A stretch of 64,000 nt of DNA from Leptidea sinapis (lineage: Eukaryota > Arthropoda > Insecta > Lepidoptera > Pieridae), in NCBI RefSeq assembly GCF_905404315.1, contig NC_066279.1, positions 1,810,501-1,874,500 of the forward strand, given 5' to 3'. Numbering within the stretch: the stretch's first letter is position 1; every line of letters begins with the position of its first letter. Shown here in pieces: positions 1 to 13,500 of the stretch. Below the pieces are notes generated by a model, which worked only from the letters and a program-made list of their open reading frames with translations, was not told the DNA's origin and did not search any database. Both the position numbers and the translations under genes were made by a program.

Positions 1-499
1 TGATTCATCCTTTTAAGGGTTTGTACCACAAGTGTGGAAGCAGAAAAGCATTTTCTGCTGCAGGCTTTATGGCATCTAAAATACGCAGTAGTTTGGCAGA
101 CGACAGTTTGTACATGTGTTTCCTTCGCAAACATTTTCAGTTAAGATTAAAAGCTGACAAACTTAATAATTTATCAGTTGATTTTTTAATTTTGCTTTGT
201 GTATTTTTTGAAAACGATTTGTTTTTATTCCGAATTTGTTATTGTTTTTTTTTATGAAAAATATAGTATAATTTGATTGATCTCAATTTAATAGTAATAT
301 GTACGTAAATAAATGTGGAGTTGATAAATTCATTGTTTTAAAATGTGTATATTTTCCCACAAATCCCGAGGGATTGAAAATTCGTAGTCCCGCAAATGCC
401 GAGATTGAATACAGGCCGCGGGATTGGAAGTGATTATTGACACGCCGTTGTTCTGATGTAATGATCGCGTAAGTGACAAACACTATATTTATTTTTTCT
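1..499. other. Intergenic, no gene seen
   Basis: AT-rich sequence without an open frame, splice-site pair or repeat end that I can support. The short reading frames present lack similarity to anything I recognise. Confidence 0.5.
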
Positions 500-716
500 C
501 TTAGATCATTTATACGCCTACATACCCTGTGACAGCTGTGAAAACGTTAAAAAAAAACGAAGTTGACAATTAACCTGTATTTTGAACAATGCACGCACAC
601 CAACACAAATCGCGAGCGTAAGACGTAGATTGTCACGCCCACTAAAGTAATAAACCTGGCCTGTTTTTATCAGTTGTCTAACAGCAAGAGACTATCTAGA
701 CGTATAAATTATCTAA
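500..716. mobile_element. MITE family M1, copy 1
   Basis: A short element with imperfect terminal inverted repeats: it opens with TTAGATCATTTATACG and closes with CGTATAAATTATCTAA. It has no coding capacity. Three further copies lie at 1079-1298, 49654-49883 and 63262-63661. Shared inner blocks include GTGACAGCTGTGAAAACG, GCACGCACACCAACACAAA and AACCTGGCCTGTTTTTATC. The transposase superfamily is not evident because no clear target-site duplication is visible. Confidence 0.65.
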
Positions 717-1078
717 AATGTTTCCTATCGCGTTTATGTAAGATGAATGATAGGTATGTCTGTTTGTTGCGCGTAATATTTTTTTTGGATATTCTGTAAG
801 TATGAAATATCATTGTTTGGTTCCATATTTTTATTAACTGTCATACATATTATAATAGTTTTAATTATAATGTCATGTCAGATAATTATTTTATTCTAGT
901 TTAACCACTATTTTGTAAACATATTACAATAAAATAAGGCCTTATTTATTGATAGCCGGTTACATAATACATTTTATACGAAGGTATTTACAACGCGCCG
1001 CCTGCGACACTGATATGAGGCTGGAGTTCTGTAGATACCTGAAAATACATTATTTTTACTTACACAACAATATATAAA
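717..1078. other. Spacer between two MITE copies
   Basis: AT-rich DNA with no gene or repeat end recognised. Confidence 0.4.
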
Positions 1079-1298
1079 CCTGAGAACATTTATACGTCTA
1101 GATAGACTATGACAGCTGTGAAAACTTCGACAAAAATTAATATTAGAGTTAACCTTTATTCTGAGCAATGCACGCACACTAACACAAAGTGTCGTACAAA
1201 TCGCGAGTGTAAGACGTAGCTTGTCACGCACACTAAAGCCTGTTTTCATCGGTTGTCTAACAGCAAGAGACTCTGTCTAGACGTATAAATTATCTAAG
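1079..1298. mobile_element. MITE family M1, copy 2
   Basis: Same orientation and general layout as the copy at 500-716. It starts near ACATTTATACGTCTAGATAG and ends CTAGACGTATAAATTATC followed by TAAG. Its inner sequence has diverged by small indels from copy 1, so the two look like separate insertions rather than a recent duplication. Confidence 0.6.
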
Positions 1299-1659
1299 AT
1301 ATATAAACTTTCGCACTGCAACTAATATACCACAATAACTGGATATATTTTTCCATATCTGAAGAAATATGATTTCGACTATCTTTCTCATTCCGGTAAA
1401 GACAATAATCAAGTTAGACGGAGTAAAATAGTGAGATAGAGGGTAGATCGATATTATATAAACTACTATCTAGACCCAAATTGCAACAATGTTGAAACAT
1501 CGGGAAACTGAAAAATCCTTGAAGCATGAAAGCCCTTATTACTTATAAGGGAATATACCTCCAATTCGAGGAGATACTGGAGTCAGACTTTGGTTTAAAG
1601 TTTTTTTTTGCTCGCTTAAAATAATTGTGTTACCTAAATAATATTACGAATCTTTAAAT

Positions 1660-1843
1660 GTAAGAGATTTTCACGTATGTATTGACTGATCACGATATCT
1701 CTGGAACTATAAGGCATAGGCTTGAAATTGGGTGGGAATATTTTTCGCTGAGTAAAGGTCAGATAAGAACGGATTTTGCGAAATTCTACCCGCAAGATTT
1801 TTTTTTTATTGTGAACAGAACAATGTATGTCGGGTCAGCTAGT
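1660..1843 (+). mobile_element. Helitron-like element, 3' end
   Basis: Ends in GTCGGGTCAGCTAGT, the CTAGT-3' terminus of the small Helitrons in this window. The upstream part (CTGGAACTATAAGGCATAGG) resembles the body of such elements. The 5' TC end could not be placed. Confidence 0.5.
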
Positions 1844-1856
1844 ATATTTATATAGA

Positions 1857-2140
1857 ACTAGCTTACCCAGCAAACGTTGTATTGCCGGTATTAAAATCGC
1901 GATACAAAAGTAACTGTTGATCGTAGATGGGTGAAAATTTGAAGTTGTATGTATTTTTTAATGCTAACTCATAATCAAATAAATTTAAACAAAAAATTAA
2001 AAAAAACAATTTCGGACCACCCTTAACATTTAGGGGGATGAAAAATAGATGTTGTCCGATTCTCAGACCTACCCAATATGCACTCAAAATTTCATGAGAA
2101 TCGGTCGAGCCGTTTCATGAGAATTTTATATTATAACAGA
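1857..2140 (-). mobile_element. Non-autonomous Helitron, family H1
   Basis: Read on the minus strand it begins near TCTGTTATAATATAAAATTC and ends TACTGGGTAAGCTAGT in reversed form, matching copies at 15840-16050, 20792-21111, 23723-24049 and 24513-24802. The segment carrying the GGAGGAGTTC block is deleted. No Rep/helicase gene is present, so it must have been moved in trans. Confidence 0.65.
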
Positions 2141-2648
2141 TGAGGATCTGTTATTTTAATTTACTGTGGTGAAAACTTGATCCGCCTGATGTTAAAATAT
2201 TAATAATACAATCTCAGTCATATAGCGCTAGGGATTGTGTAGGCAGTACCTTCGCCTGAGTTTGCCATATTTCTACACAATGGAATATCATTAAGGCCGA
2301 CAAATCAGTTATATACCTCAAAAAATAATAGTTGTTTCAATAAAATCAAGCGAGTAAGCACTCGCGTAGTAACTAGGCGACGAGGTTACGGTACTTTTTA
2401 TTTCGGCTTTATTTCAATAACATGCGGCGCAAAATGCCTACGACACGGCCCTGGCCTGGGTTAACAATCAATGACGTACAATAAACAAATAGACTCCCAA
2501 TCGCCGATTAAAAGGTCGTTAGAAGTAGTAACATTACCGACGCGAACACAAGGCAAGAACTTTTTATTTTTACAATAGAAATGCAATTATTTATCAAAAT
2601 GATTAAAAACATCAAGCTACAATTTTGTAAATTTAAAGGGGCACTTAC
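2141..2648. other. Intergenic or intron, no feature
   Basis: If the exon at 2649-2710 is real, this is the start of its first intron. I see no further exon here. Confidence 0.35.
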
Positions 2649-2710
2649 CTGAAATACGAAACTCCATCCTTTTTAAGTTTGGACATGATTTTCACTGAAC
2701 ACTTTCTCAT
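2649..2710 (-). CDS. Possible first coding exon of an unidentified gene
   Basis: An ATG opens a 20-codon frame (MRKCSVKIMSKLKKDGVSYF) that runs into the consensus donor AG|GTAAGT after 62 nt (phase 2). The peptide is basic and matches no family I know. It lies 1.6 kb beyond the INCENP stop codon, on the same strand. The next exon would lie further left, possibly outside the window. The evidence is only an ATG, an open frame and a strong donor, so this could be chance. Confidence 0.3.
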
Positions 2711-2935
2711 TGCGTGGCGTTGTATTCAAAGCGCGGTCTAAACAGAACTGAACGGAAACTCTGGCTGATAGATGCGTACGCAGAGTTTTGCTTCAGACAA
2801 TTTTTGAGAGTGATTGAGAGTCTAGTTGTATATTGTACGTCAATGTCAAGAACCCAATATTTTGTAAACTACAAATAACCAAAAAAATGTAAACTAATAT
2901 ATATAAACTAATGAACACGGGACTTACACAATAAT

Positions 2936-3118
2936 TACTTAAATATTTTCGAACAACGGGCACAAATAATCACCAGCATCGCTTCCGGATGCCTGCAGAA
3001 ACTTAAAGACTACTAGACTTCTAGAATGATCTGGGCTGGTTGGAGTAAGAAGACATATAAAAACGCACAATGGCCCAATCAAGAGGTTAAGTGTGTAAAC
3101 AGCCCAGCTAAACTAAAC
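2936..3118 (+). repeat. LINE 3' fragment, family L-R
   Basis: Non-coding fragment matching the 3' half of the element at 29500-29910: both share an ATCACCAGCATC block, a CTTCCGGATG block, GGCTGGTTGGAGTAA, and a tail near AAACTAACTAA. It is probably a 5'-truncated LINE copy. Confidence 0.5.
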
Positions 3119-4345
3119 TAATACTCAAATATCACAAACCCTCCATAATGCGTTCAAGAACCGCACAATATGACCACTAATTACTTATCTGTGACAATGA
3201 TGCTTAGTAATAACATCGATTTCAATAATATTATTTCATTAAAATATCGAACATCTCCGAAAAATAAAGAAATTTATTGGCCTCTTTTCTAGTATCAGTC
3301 GAGATGACGTTTAGTTTGAAATGAAATGTCAATTTGCAAACAAATTTGACAAATCTCTCACGTAAGTAAGGCCGACTCTAGTTTGTCTCTGGATGAAAAA
3401 GAACTATGAGAGCTTGCAGAAAACTTTTCATAACCGTTTAAAATTTACGGTGGTCGTAACATGCGGCTCTTGAATGCATCTTGGAGGTTTATGATATGTT
3501 GGTAGATAAAGTAGTGTATGTAATTGTACATAATTAGGCATTAAAACACTCATGTGATGTTAAACTTGTGTTAAATGCCCTTCATTATTGTACAGGCACA
3601 AACTATTATTCTATTAGGAGCTAATATTTGTATTATATGGACACTTAAACTGAAAGACTTCACAAAGTCTAACTATGCTCTAATAGATATCAGCCTGAGT
3701 CCTGACCTAGAGTATTACTCAGTTATATTAATGAATTTTTCTGGTGCAACTGCGCACTGCAAGGTTTAGGTCTTGTAGATCTTTTTGGAGCAATCCCACC
3801 GTAATGTGGTACGATTCCGAACAAAACACACTGACTCTGCAAAACTTTAAATGAAATGTCTCATGTGCCTGTATGATGACAAACATGACAACTAAATGAT
3901 AAGAGAACAAAACTGATATTAACAAATATGTTATAAGGATTCTTAAAAAACTGATATACTAAATTAAAATAACTAATAATACTTCACTATACTTTATTAA
4001 TTATAATAATATATAATTACAATAACATTGATGATAAAAGTATATGGCTATCAGCCATGTTAACTGAAATACCAATTAGAGTGAATGACGTCACGGCTCA
4101 GTAATCATTCGGGAAGCTACGTAAAAAAATCAGCAGACCATAATCATAATTTAATATTTACTTAGGCGTTACGACATAAGGGACTACAATTACACTTACA
4201 GCTTATGTTATTGTCAGCAATATGAAATAGAACCTTATTTCAGAATAAGGTTTTTTTTTTCATAAATAGTAGTCGTGTACTGACAAATCCATACTACTTC
4301 TAACTGGATACTACAATCAATAACGTCCATATTACCCGATGCGGT
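3119..4345. other. INCENP 3' flank
   Basis: Contains the INCENP 3' UTR at its right end and AT-rich spacer. No coding exon is recognised; the two short frames at 3575-3925 overlap on opposite strands and look like chance. Confidence 0.5.
3993..3998 (-). promoter_or_regulatory. Candidate poly(A) signal of INCENP
   Basis: AATAAA on the minus strand, about 350 nt after the stop codon at 4346. It is the first exact AATAAA downstream, giving a plausible 3' UTR, but no transcript evidence is available. Confidence 0.45.
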
Positions 4346-4525
4346 CTATCCCAGCTTGTCACCGGGCGGTGTTCTCCAGACTGCAGACGACGTCCGCTTG
4401 AGTCTTCCGCGGTCGATGTTGGGGAATATTTCGCTCAGGTCTGGCGTCTGCTCGCGCACAGAGAACAGATGATCGATGTGAACCGCGGCGATCTGGGACT
4501 GGATCGTCAGCTGGCGGGCCCGGTT
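4346..4525 (-). CDS. Incenp: INCENP exon 20: IN-box and stop codon
   Basis: Residues 778-836. Acceptor TTCCAG, 59 codons then TAG. It holds the Aurora B-binding IN-box: DLSEIF at 806-811 and KRTSSAVWRTPP at 820-831. Vertebrate INCENP has the matching KRTSSAVWNSPP. The exon is clearly more GC-rich than the surrounding intron and is the strongest single piece of homology in the window. Confidence 0.95.
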   Translation of the reverse strand, partial: NRARQLTIQSQIAAVHIDHLFSVREQTPDLSEIFPNIDRGRLKRTSSAVWRTPPGDKLG

Positions 4526-7500
4526 CTGGAATGGGGAATACGCATATATTATTGAAGTGATAACTTTTTATGGGAGGGTAAACTGCTTAATTACGTACCG
4601 CGATACTTCCGTCAGAAAAAAAAATTAAAACAATAATTTATATTGCTTTAAATTAAAACTTTTTAGAAAATCTCCGAGTATATTTGTTTATTTATTATTA
4701 CTTTTGTAATAAATATAAAATAAAAGTTTTGCGACATTCTTAAAATTATATTGCTCTTTTTGTACATTATTAGGACAGGCAAAGGGTTCAAGCCCATACA
4801 GCCAGCCATATTCGTTAATTGTCAAAGCAGTCTTTGCAAGATTTATAGATGACATACAATGTTAAAATTCGTTGCTTATATGCTATAAGCCAATTGGATT
4901 TAAGCCAATTAAACTTTAATAGGATTAAATAATTATAGTGATACACAACATTGTACACACACAAATGAGATACATGTTCAAGAATTGCATCTAAGAATAA
5001 TATTTATGTTTCATCATCATCAGCCGGATAACGTCCAATGCTGGACAAAGGCCTCCCCCAAAAATTTCCACGACGATCGGTCCTGCGCTGCCCTCATCCA
5101 ACGTATTCCGGCGATCTTGACCAGATCGTCGGTCCATCTTGTGGGAGGCCTACCAACACTGCGTCTTCCAGTACGTGGTCGCCATTCGAGGACTTTACAG
5201 CCCCAACGGCCATCTGTCCGTAGAACTATGTGCCCTGCCCACTGCCACTTCAGATTCGCAATCGTTTGTACTATGTCGGTTACTTTGCTTCTCCTACGGA
5301 TCTCCTCATTTCTGATTCCATCTCGCAGGGAAACTCCGAGCATAGCCCTCTCCATTGCCCTCTGAGCGACCACGAGCTTTCTCATAAGGCCCATAGTTAG
5401 CGACGTCACTCACGTTGTTATTAAATAACCTTTTCTTACATTATCATATAGTAAGCAATGAGACGCTGTCAGTATGACGCGAGATCTCGCAAGGAATTAT
5501 TATATAAAAATAGTCAAATGCGCTATTTTGTTTTGTTAAATAACAGTGGACAGTTAGAAAATGTTTCTTTTCACATGTAAGTACATTTTAATCTAATAAT
5601 AAAACACTTTTTTTGTAAAATAAATAAGTGCGGTTTTCGAGGAGCTTTCTTCCACGTACTACAAAGCTGTGGAATGAGCTTCCTTGTGCGGTGTTTCCGG
5701 GACGATATGGGTACCTTCAAAAAAAAGCGCGTACACCTTCCTTAAAGACCGGCAACGCTCCTGTGATTCCTCTGGTGTTGCAAGAGATTGTGGGCGGCGG
5801 TGATCACTTAACAACAGGTGGCCCGTACGCTCGTTTGTCCTCCTATTCCATAAAAAAAATTGATATGTAAACATTTTATGTAAAAATTTGATAGTAAAAA
5901 ACGTCATTTTAAAGGGTATTATTTTGTACATGTTTCAAAGATATTTTATCAGAAGCAATATACCATTTTGCACGGGTGGCATCAAGTAGTTACCTTCTTA
6001 GTTGACCAGCCACTGTTCGGTGGAGCCTCTAGGTCCGCCTCCTCATCAGAGTGGAGATATTGGAACCCATCTAACATGTAAGCTGGCTCTATTGGAGGCT
6101 TTGCTTTTATAGGTGTCACTGAAATATTCAAATTTGAATCAATATTTCACTACAACAATAACGGCCTTACAAATAAGCTTGGTATAAAGTTACACCTGAG
6201 AATAAACCAAGAATATGCAAAATTATTACAAATAGACTTTTTGCCAATAATCCTACTAATATTATAAATGTGAAAGTTTGTATGTCTGGATGTATGTTTT
6301 AACTTCTTTAACGCAAAATCTACTGAATAGATTTTGATGAAACTTTACAATAATATAGCTTACACACCAGAATAACAAATAGGCTATAATTTATAAAACT
6401 ATAGTGTGAATTATACAAAATATAAAAGAAGTGTGATTGTTACTAATGAATACAACTAGCGCCATCTCTTATCAACTAGCAAGCAAAAGATCAATACAAT
6501 TTAATTTATATGGCAAAACAACGTTTGCCGAGTCAGCTAGTATATCATAACATCAAAAATTACTTCGTAAAATATGCACCCTGCTGTCGTTATGAAATTG
6601 TTTCACAGCAGAACTGTCAAACCGTGCGTCAATAAATTCTCTCATAGAAATTATGTATGGACACATCAAAGGAAAAACAAATTTGTTGTTTTTATTTAAT
6701 TTAGCAGCATTTGCCTATTTATCCACCTTTTAAACCTTCTCTGGACTTCCACAAATAATTCAAGACCAAAATTAGCCTAATCGGTCCTGCCGTTCTCGAG
6801 TTTTAGCGAGACTAACGAACAGCAATTCATTTATATATATATATATAGATACTCACTGCGCGATTCAGCTTTGCACTTCATTTTGAACTCCCTCTGTCTT
6901 TGTTCTATTTCACGAGCCATCTGGGCAGCCTCTTTCTTGGTCCTGCACATCAATAAATAGTAAAATAATAATACAACCAATCTGTACAGTTGTTGTCGAT
7001 TAAATAATATGGAATAAGCTGACAAATAATAGTATATTTCATTACGAGTGCGGAAAGTCTGTCATTGCAAAGAGTTCCAACAAATGTCTACCCGAGCCGA
7101 GACGCAGCCGAAGGTGAGGGTTGACAGTCGGAATAAGTTAACTGAACAACTTTTTTTAATACAGTTGCAAAAAATGAAGCAATTCAATAGAATGATAAAA
7201 ACACAATAAATTCAACTAAGTAATCATTTAGTCCTTATAAAAGTTATAAGAAATGAAACCTAACCTAGCTCATTGAATAAAATCATTAAATCTGATATTG
7301 AAACAAATTAGTAGCTTCTTTTTAAAAATATTTGCATGAATCGTACAAACTTCTATGATTTTTTTTTGTAGAAATCTTCGTGGTTGGTTTTTTCTTTTAA
7401 TAGACATTATTTTGACAGTTGGGAAAGAGAACGCACGAGTTAGGAAAAGGTAAAGAAAAAGCTCGAGTATGTAATAGCCCACATCCCGAACGCTATACGT

Positions 7501-10500
7501 CCCTGCAATACTCCACTTATTGAGCAACTGTATTAAAAACGTATTTCTGTCTTAAGGTACGGACAGACGTGCTCATTACTAGCACGAAAACATGCTTTTA
7601 TTGAGCATGTGCTCATTAGTAGCACGTGTGTACTGTAATGAGCATACTTAAAATCAACCGACGTTTGATTTTCGAGCATGCTACCTGAGGCGCAGCGGAG
7701 AAGGGGGCGTGCTCCGAGCGCGTCTGAACAGGTTTGCTTATTAGCATGCTATTATCGATTTGATCTCGATCCGCGGCGGGCGACTATGATTATTTTATTG
7801 AGTTCTGTATTGATATCACTGTCACTATATCTTTGTACATCCATTTTGTCCAAGAGCCTGGTGCCAAATAGCAGCACGTCTGTCCGGTACGTTTGCTTTG
7901 AGCATGCTTATTTATGAGTATGCTTAAGCAAGCATGCTTATTGCTGGCAAATGTGAACAGTTGCATGAGCATGCTAACTTTAAGCATACTTAAAAGCACG
8001 CTTTTTTTGAGCACGTCTGTCCGTACCTACACGCGTAGAGCTACGTCGCGCTGACGAGAATCGTCGGTCGAGTTCGTAGGTACGTCAGTCCGCTGACGCG
8101 CTCTGACGATAAATTAGTGCGACGGCGACCGACCACGCGAACGTGTAACATCGTAATTAAAAATCGTAAACAAAAATTCGTGTTCTGGCACATTCGAATA
8201 TGTTGTGTATAATTTCTCCTTCAATTTGACGTTCTATATCAGTTGGGTAAACATGATATCTTCTCCATCTTCTATTCCGTGATCGCTTACGTAAGTAGTA
8301 CGCACATATTAAAGATATTTAAAATAGATTCGTTTTCTTCGCAATTGTTAGCTGAGCACTAAACACAACATGATCAGATCATGGCACGCGCAACGCTCGA
8401 CCGACGACGTCAGCGCTGACCATCAGTCGAGCACTAAATGCAGCCTAAAGTTACTGCAAGTTAAAAATTACTTCTCCCTATTATGTAATTCTGTAGTGAC
8501 AAAGGTAAGATAAGGAGAAAATGCTTTAAATGTGGAATAACTCGATAATACTTCGCGTTTATAAGTAACACAGTTTGTGTTTAGTGTGCTCGAGGCCTTC
8601 TGTTATACCTAACACAGATAGGAGGCGACTATCGAAAGCAAGGGCGAAGACATTGAAGTTAGTCTGAATGTAGCGAAGGCCTTCGATCGTATATCGATAG
8701 GCACTAATCTTGAAACTTCCATCATTTGAAATTCCCGATAGTTTATGGAAGTGGAGCACCAGCTTCATCACTGGGCGCAGAATATATTTTATCCACAGAT
8801 ATTGTTCGAACCCCAAGCTGGGGGCTACTCTCATTGTCCGAATCGTAAACGAACGAAATTTAAACGAAGATTCGATAGTGACCCTACTCTATTTTGTTTT
8901 CGGACACATCAACGTATTTCGGAACTATATACAATATTCGTGAAAGATTGAAATGAATGTTATTTGTATCCGACTAATATGAAGTATTATTTCATGCCAA
9001 CGATGGGTAGTAACTAATAACCACAAAAATAAATTATAAACGCAATGTAAACATGTCAAATTAGTACTTCAGATTTATTATTTGAAAAGTTTTCTATAAA
9101 GAGTTATCAACTATGCTAATAAATGATCTTTTAAAGTGCTTTTTAACACACCTCGCAATCGCGTTCTATCAGAAAGTTTCAAGTAAATATCAGTTATATT
9201 CTTATTTGTATTTATCCCTAAAAATATTGCCTCTACATATAACCATCCTTTTAAAGGTTTCAAATACACATGCACATACGATGATGAAGCTATACCTTTT
9301 AATCTAATATGTCTGAGTAAATACTCTTAGTTAGCTGTAAGTAAGTTTTTTGTTATACTAAAATAAAATAAAAATAAATTATGTTCTTTTATTAAAAACA
9401 TAAATGAAACTTATTTTAAATTTCACTAAAGATAGGAATACGACTACTGATAGAATGGGGGCTGGATGATCCTGTTACCAGGAGGTCTGCTTGATGTGTT
9501 TTTTTATTATTATTATTTCCTTTAAAGTTAAAGTTATTATATATTTTATTTTATGAAATGCTCACATAATGCCTCTATTTATTTACGGTATGTGTGGATT
9601 GATGCATCTACTATACTCAATAACTCTTGTGTTTATAAGTATTAATTTACTTTTTTTTTCTTTTTTTTGACTTACTCATGTAAGCCTTTAAGTTTTTGAC
9701 ATTCATAAGTGTCATTTCTGTGACCTACATGAATTAAGTGTTTTTGAATTTGAATTTAAATTTGAATGGAATACGTAAGATAAAGTGCTACCTTTATCCT
9801 TTCTAACAGTTGTACTAATGCAGCTCATGCCCTTCGACCTGCAGTAGAGCTTAAGATGAAGAAGCAGCTGCTTATGAGGGAACCCACCTGCTACTTTTAG
9901 ATTGGAGGTCAGATAGAGGCAACTCGGTAATATCTATCTATATATGTGTAATTTATTTCAGTTTCCTACCGACTCTAAGTCGGGTATTTCACTAATATTA
10001 AATTGTTTGCGCAAGCGGTGTCGATTACTTCTACGTCCTAAACGTTCCGAAAAATTCCGAACGTACGACGTTCGGGACGAAACTTCGAAACGAATGGAAC
10101 CGTAGTAGGAAACACCCGAAACTTTAATCGAAACTTTGTTTTTCGTTGAATAAGAGTAGGCCTACCGAACCGAAAGCTGAAGTTTCGCGTGGCTTTGTGC
10201 CATCTCTTATACTGTTTCTTCTGCATATAAATGATATGTTCTCTAGTGTTCGCCTCCAACATGCGGTAATGCAGTTAGTTCTCTCTCGGGAAAACGTCGA
10301 CTATTGCCGGAAAAAGCATCTTCTATCAACTCCTTTTTTGAGAAGGTCACGGAATGGGACAAATGAACCCTGTTGAATTTACCCAGAGGACTAACTTACG
10401 TTTTAAGCACTAAAAACCCTATTTGTCGTATCACCGCTCACATTCTAGCGCTCTACAAAGCGCAGGTCTTGACAGCAGTATTACTCTCATCTGTCGTCTG

Positions 10501-13500
10501 GTGCATCCCATTTCACAGCTTGCAACACAGAGATACTCGAATTGTCGCACTTCCAGTGTATTGGGAGAGGCAAGATAATTCGACTGTGTAGAGATGTCGC
10601 TTCACTGTATTGCCGTTTACTGCATTTATTACACAGAGCTGTTTGTGAGGTGTTTCCACGACGATATGACACGGGTACAATAAAAACCCGCACCATACCT
10701 TTCTAAAAAGCCGGCAACGCTCCTGCAATTCCTCTGGTGTTGCAAGATAATATCTCGTTTGTACTCACTTCAATAGGCATAACTGTAAAGAAATAAAACT
10801 TTGTAAAATTTCATTCAGTAATAAGAATCGAAGAGACATACACTTCAACTTCTTTTATTTGTTTCTTCCTGTTCTCCTCCGCCTTTTTCTGTTCTTGCTC
10901 CAACCTCTGATGCCGAGCTAACTCCTCAGCGCGGCGACGCTCCTCGGTCTCTAGAACCTTCCGCGCCAACTCTTGTTTCTTCTGAAACGTCAAAACTTAT
11001 AATGTAAATAGGGGACATGAACAGCCATGTTTGTGACATATCACAAAAAAATAGTCAAATACCATATTGATCATAAATCGTGCGCGTTATAAAGTATGGG
11101 CATTCATGTCTCTAAATTACCTTTTCAACAAGCTTTAATTTCTCCATCTTGCCAAGATCCGCGTGCAGCTGCTTCTCTTGTCTGTCTTTCGCCAACGCCA
11201 TAAGCACTGCCTGTCTCTCTTTGTCCGCGGCGATCCTCGCAGCTGCGGCCGCCGCCATCTTCTCTTCTCTTTTTCTGTAAGAATATTCTTATATTAATTT
11301 AAGATGGTAGGTACTTGCTTTTACCCGCGACATCATCCGCCTCATGTCCTCGAGAACTTTTAATAAATATGTGAAAGATGTTCTCAACGAATATTCAAGT
11401 TTGGAATTATTATAAACAAAAACCATCAGAAAAGATGTAATGTAAAAAATTTAAAAAGATTAACAGAACCATATAAGATAAGTATGCATATATTTTGCCC
11501 ATGAAATTAAAAATTGTCCATAAGTATAGTTATAAATTCGATCTCAGCCACCCCGAGAAACATGACAACTATATTCATACGATAATGATAATTTTATGCA
11601 ACGGCAATTTTGGATTTCAAAAATGATCCCAATTTCGTTCCCTACAATCCTGAGGACCTTGGAAACGATATACATATTGTGGCTGTGATAATTATTATAC
11701 CAGTCGCCTTATTATTAAGAAAATGTTTCTCTACTTATATAAATATTTGATTTGTAACAAAATTTATGGATAATGTGAGACTCGGACCCGCGCCTCTCGG
11801 GTTCCGTCCGAGCGCTCTTCCCAACTGAGCTTACCGTCTGAGCGACGCATCGATCGTAAATCTAGCGCTTTTCCCAACTGAGTCGTTATTATGATGTTTG
11901 TATTCTAAATATTATTATACTTTCAACGACCAATTATTAATCACATCTTTTATAAATGAATTTGTTTAAAAAATACAAAGGAGGATAGCGAGAATGGACC
12001 CACATAATTTCAAAAATAAGGAAGCATCGTACAAGTACAAGTTTATATTAATTATAAACTTAAGTTTATACGATGTTTACATAAAAAATATTGAGGCGCT
12101 ATGATATGGGAGTCAAAAGAAATTAATTATTATAATTTATTAAAAAAATAAAAGATGCCTATCTTGCACTAACGGAACGTTTTGCGCATTTGACAGTAAC
12201 TTTTTTTTGACAGTCCATGTCAGTCAGTTTGACATTACTATATGGATGTTCCGACACCATTAAACTATCTATACCTACTCAAATCAGTAATAATTCACAA
12301 TAAGATTATTATCGTTTTTAATACTAAAATCAGTAGGTCTACTCGCAATATCGACAACGATATATTCGGAACGATACGATAATAACACGAATATATCGCA
12401 CCTACCCTACTCTAACAAATATTCGTATTCCATATCGTTTATCGTAACCATAGACTAACTTTTTAATTTTTTTACGATGTTAGAGTGAATGAATTATGCG
12501 CAAACTATGTATAATTTGTGATATGTCGCTGCTAATTGTCAAAAGTCAAAATATAGCTTAGGCGCTTAGAACCATGCCAGACTCTGCAACACCAATTTGC
12601 ATCATTTACACAAAATGTGAATATTCAAAAATTATGTAATGAATATAATATGAGCATTTAAAATTGAAAAAATATTACAAAACTTGTGGATAATAAAATG
12701 AAAAAAAAAAGTAACTCAATCCTTCTCGTCGACTTCCTATTTCTCAGGCGGCCATTTGCATTACTTTCAACGCATAAACGATCAACAAAATGACTTAAAT
12801 TACTTGGTAGTAAATAAATCCTGTTGAATAGTAAATCACAGATAATTATTTTAATTTTATTTATTAAGTATATAAATTGTATGGCAAATATATCTATACA
12901 ACTCGAAACGATAATAGCAACGACAGCCTAGGTGTCGACATTTACAACTAAGAGTAGGGCTAGACCGATAATATCGAAAAATATTTCGTTCGTTCAATCA
13001 TCGTTTCGACATTAAATACGATATAACTAAGAGTAGGATTCGACACGACTAATGCCACGATATATCGAATATCGATTTTATGATTAGGCCCCCAGTAGGT
13101 AAGTCTCAGAATCGTTAAAAGATTCAATACCTGCTTGAAAAAAGAATGAATAGTGATTCCTCTATAATTATTAGGCGCTAGCCAACCTTCCACATACCTG
13201 TATAATATAATAATATCTTTTAGCAGACAGTAATTAGGCATAGACATAAGATACAAATGATAGATTATGAACAATAGATATTGATTAATAATTTTAGGTT
13301 ATGTTTTACTTTTAGGTATATCTTTTTTCTCCCACTTTTTTAGACTTACTTACGATTTGCTTTTTTCTTACTTTTGTTACGTTCTAAAATTATTAATAAG
13401 TTTCCATGATGTACGCGACTTCTATCAGTGGGTACCAAAATACATATATTCTCGCCGTCCTCCTTTTCAAGGAATGACTAGGATATTGACAATCAATAAC

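Noticed and set aside
10842..10845. Alternative exon 17 donor GTGTAT
   Set aside because: It would put exon 18 out of frame; the donor GTATGT two bases later restores the frame.
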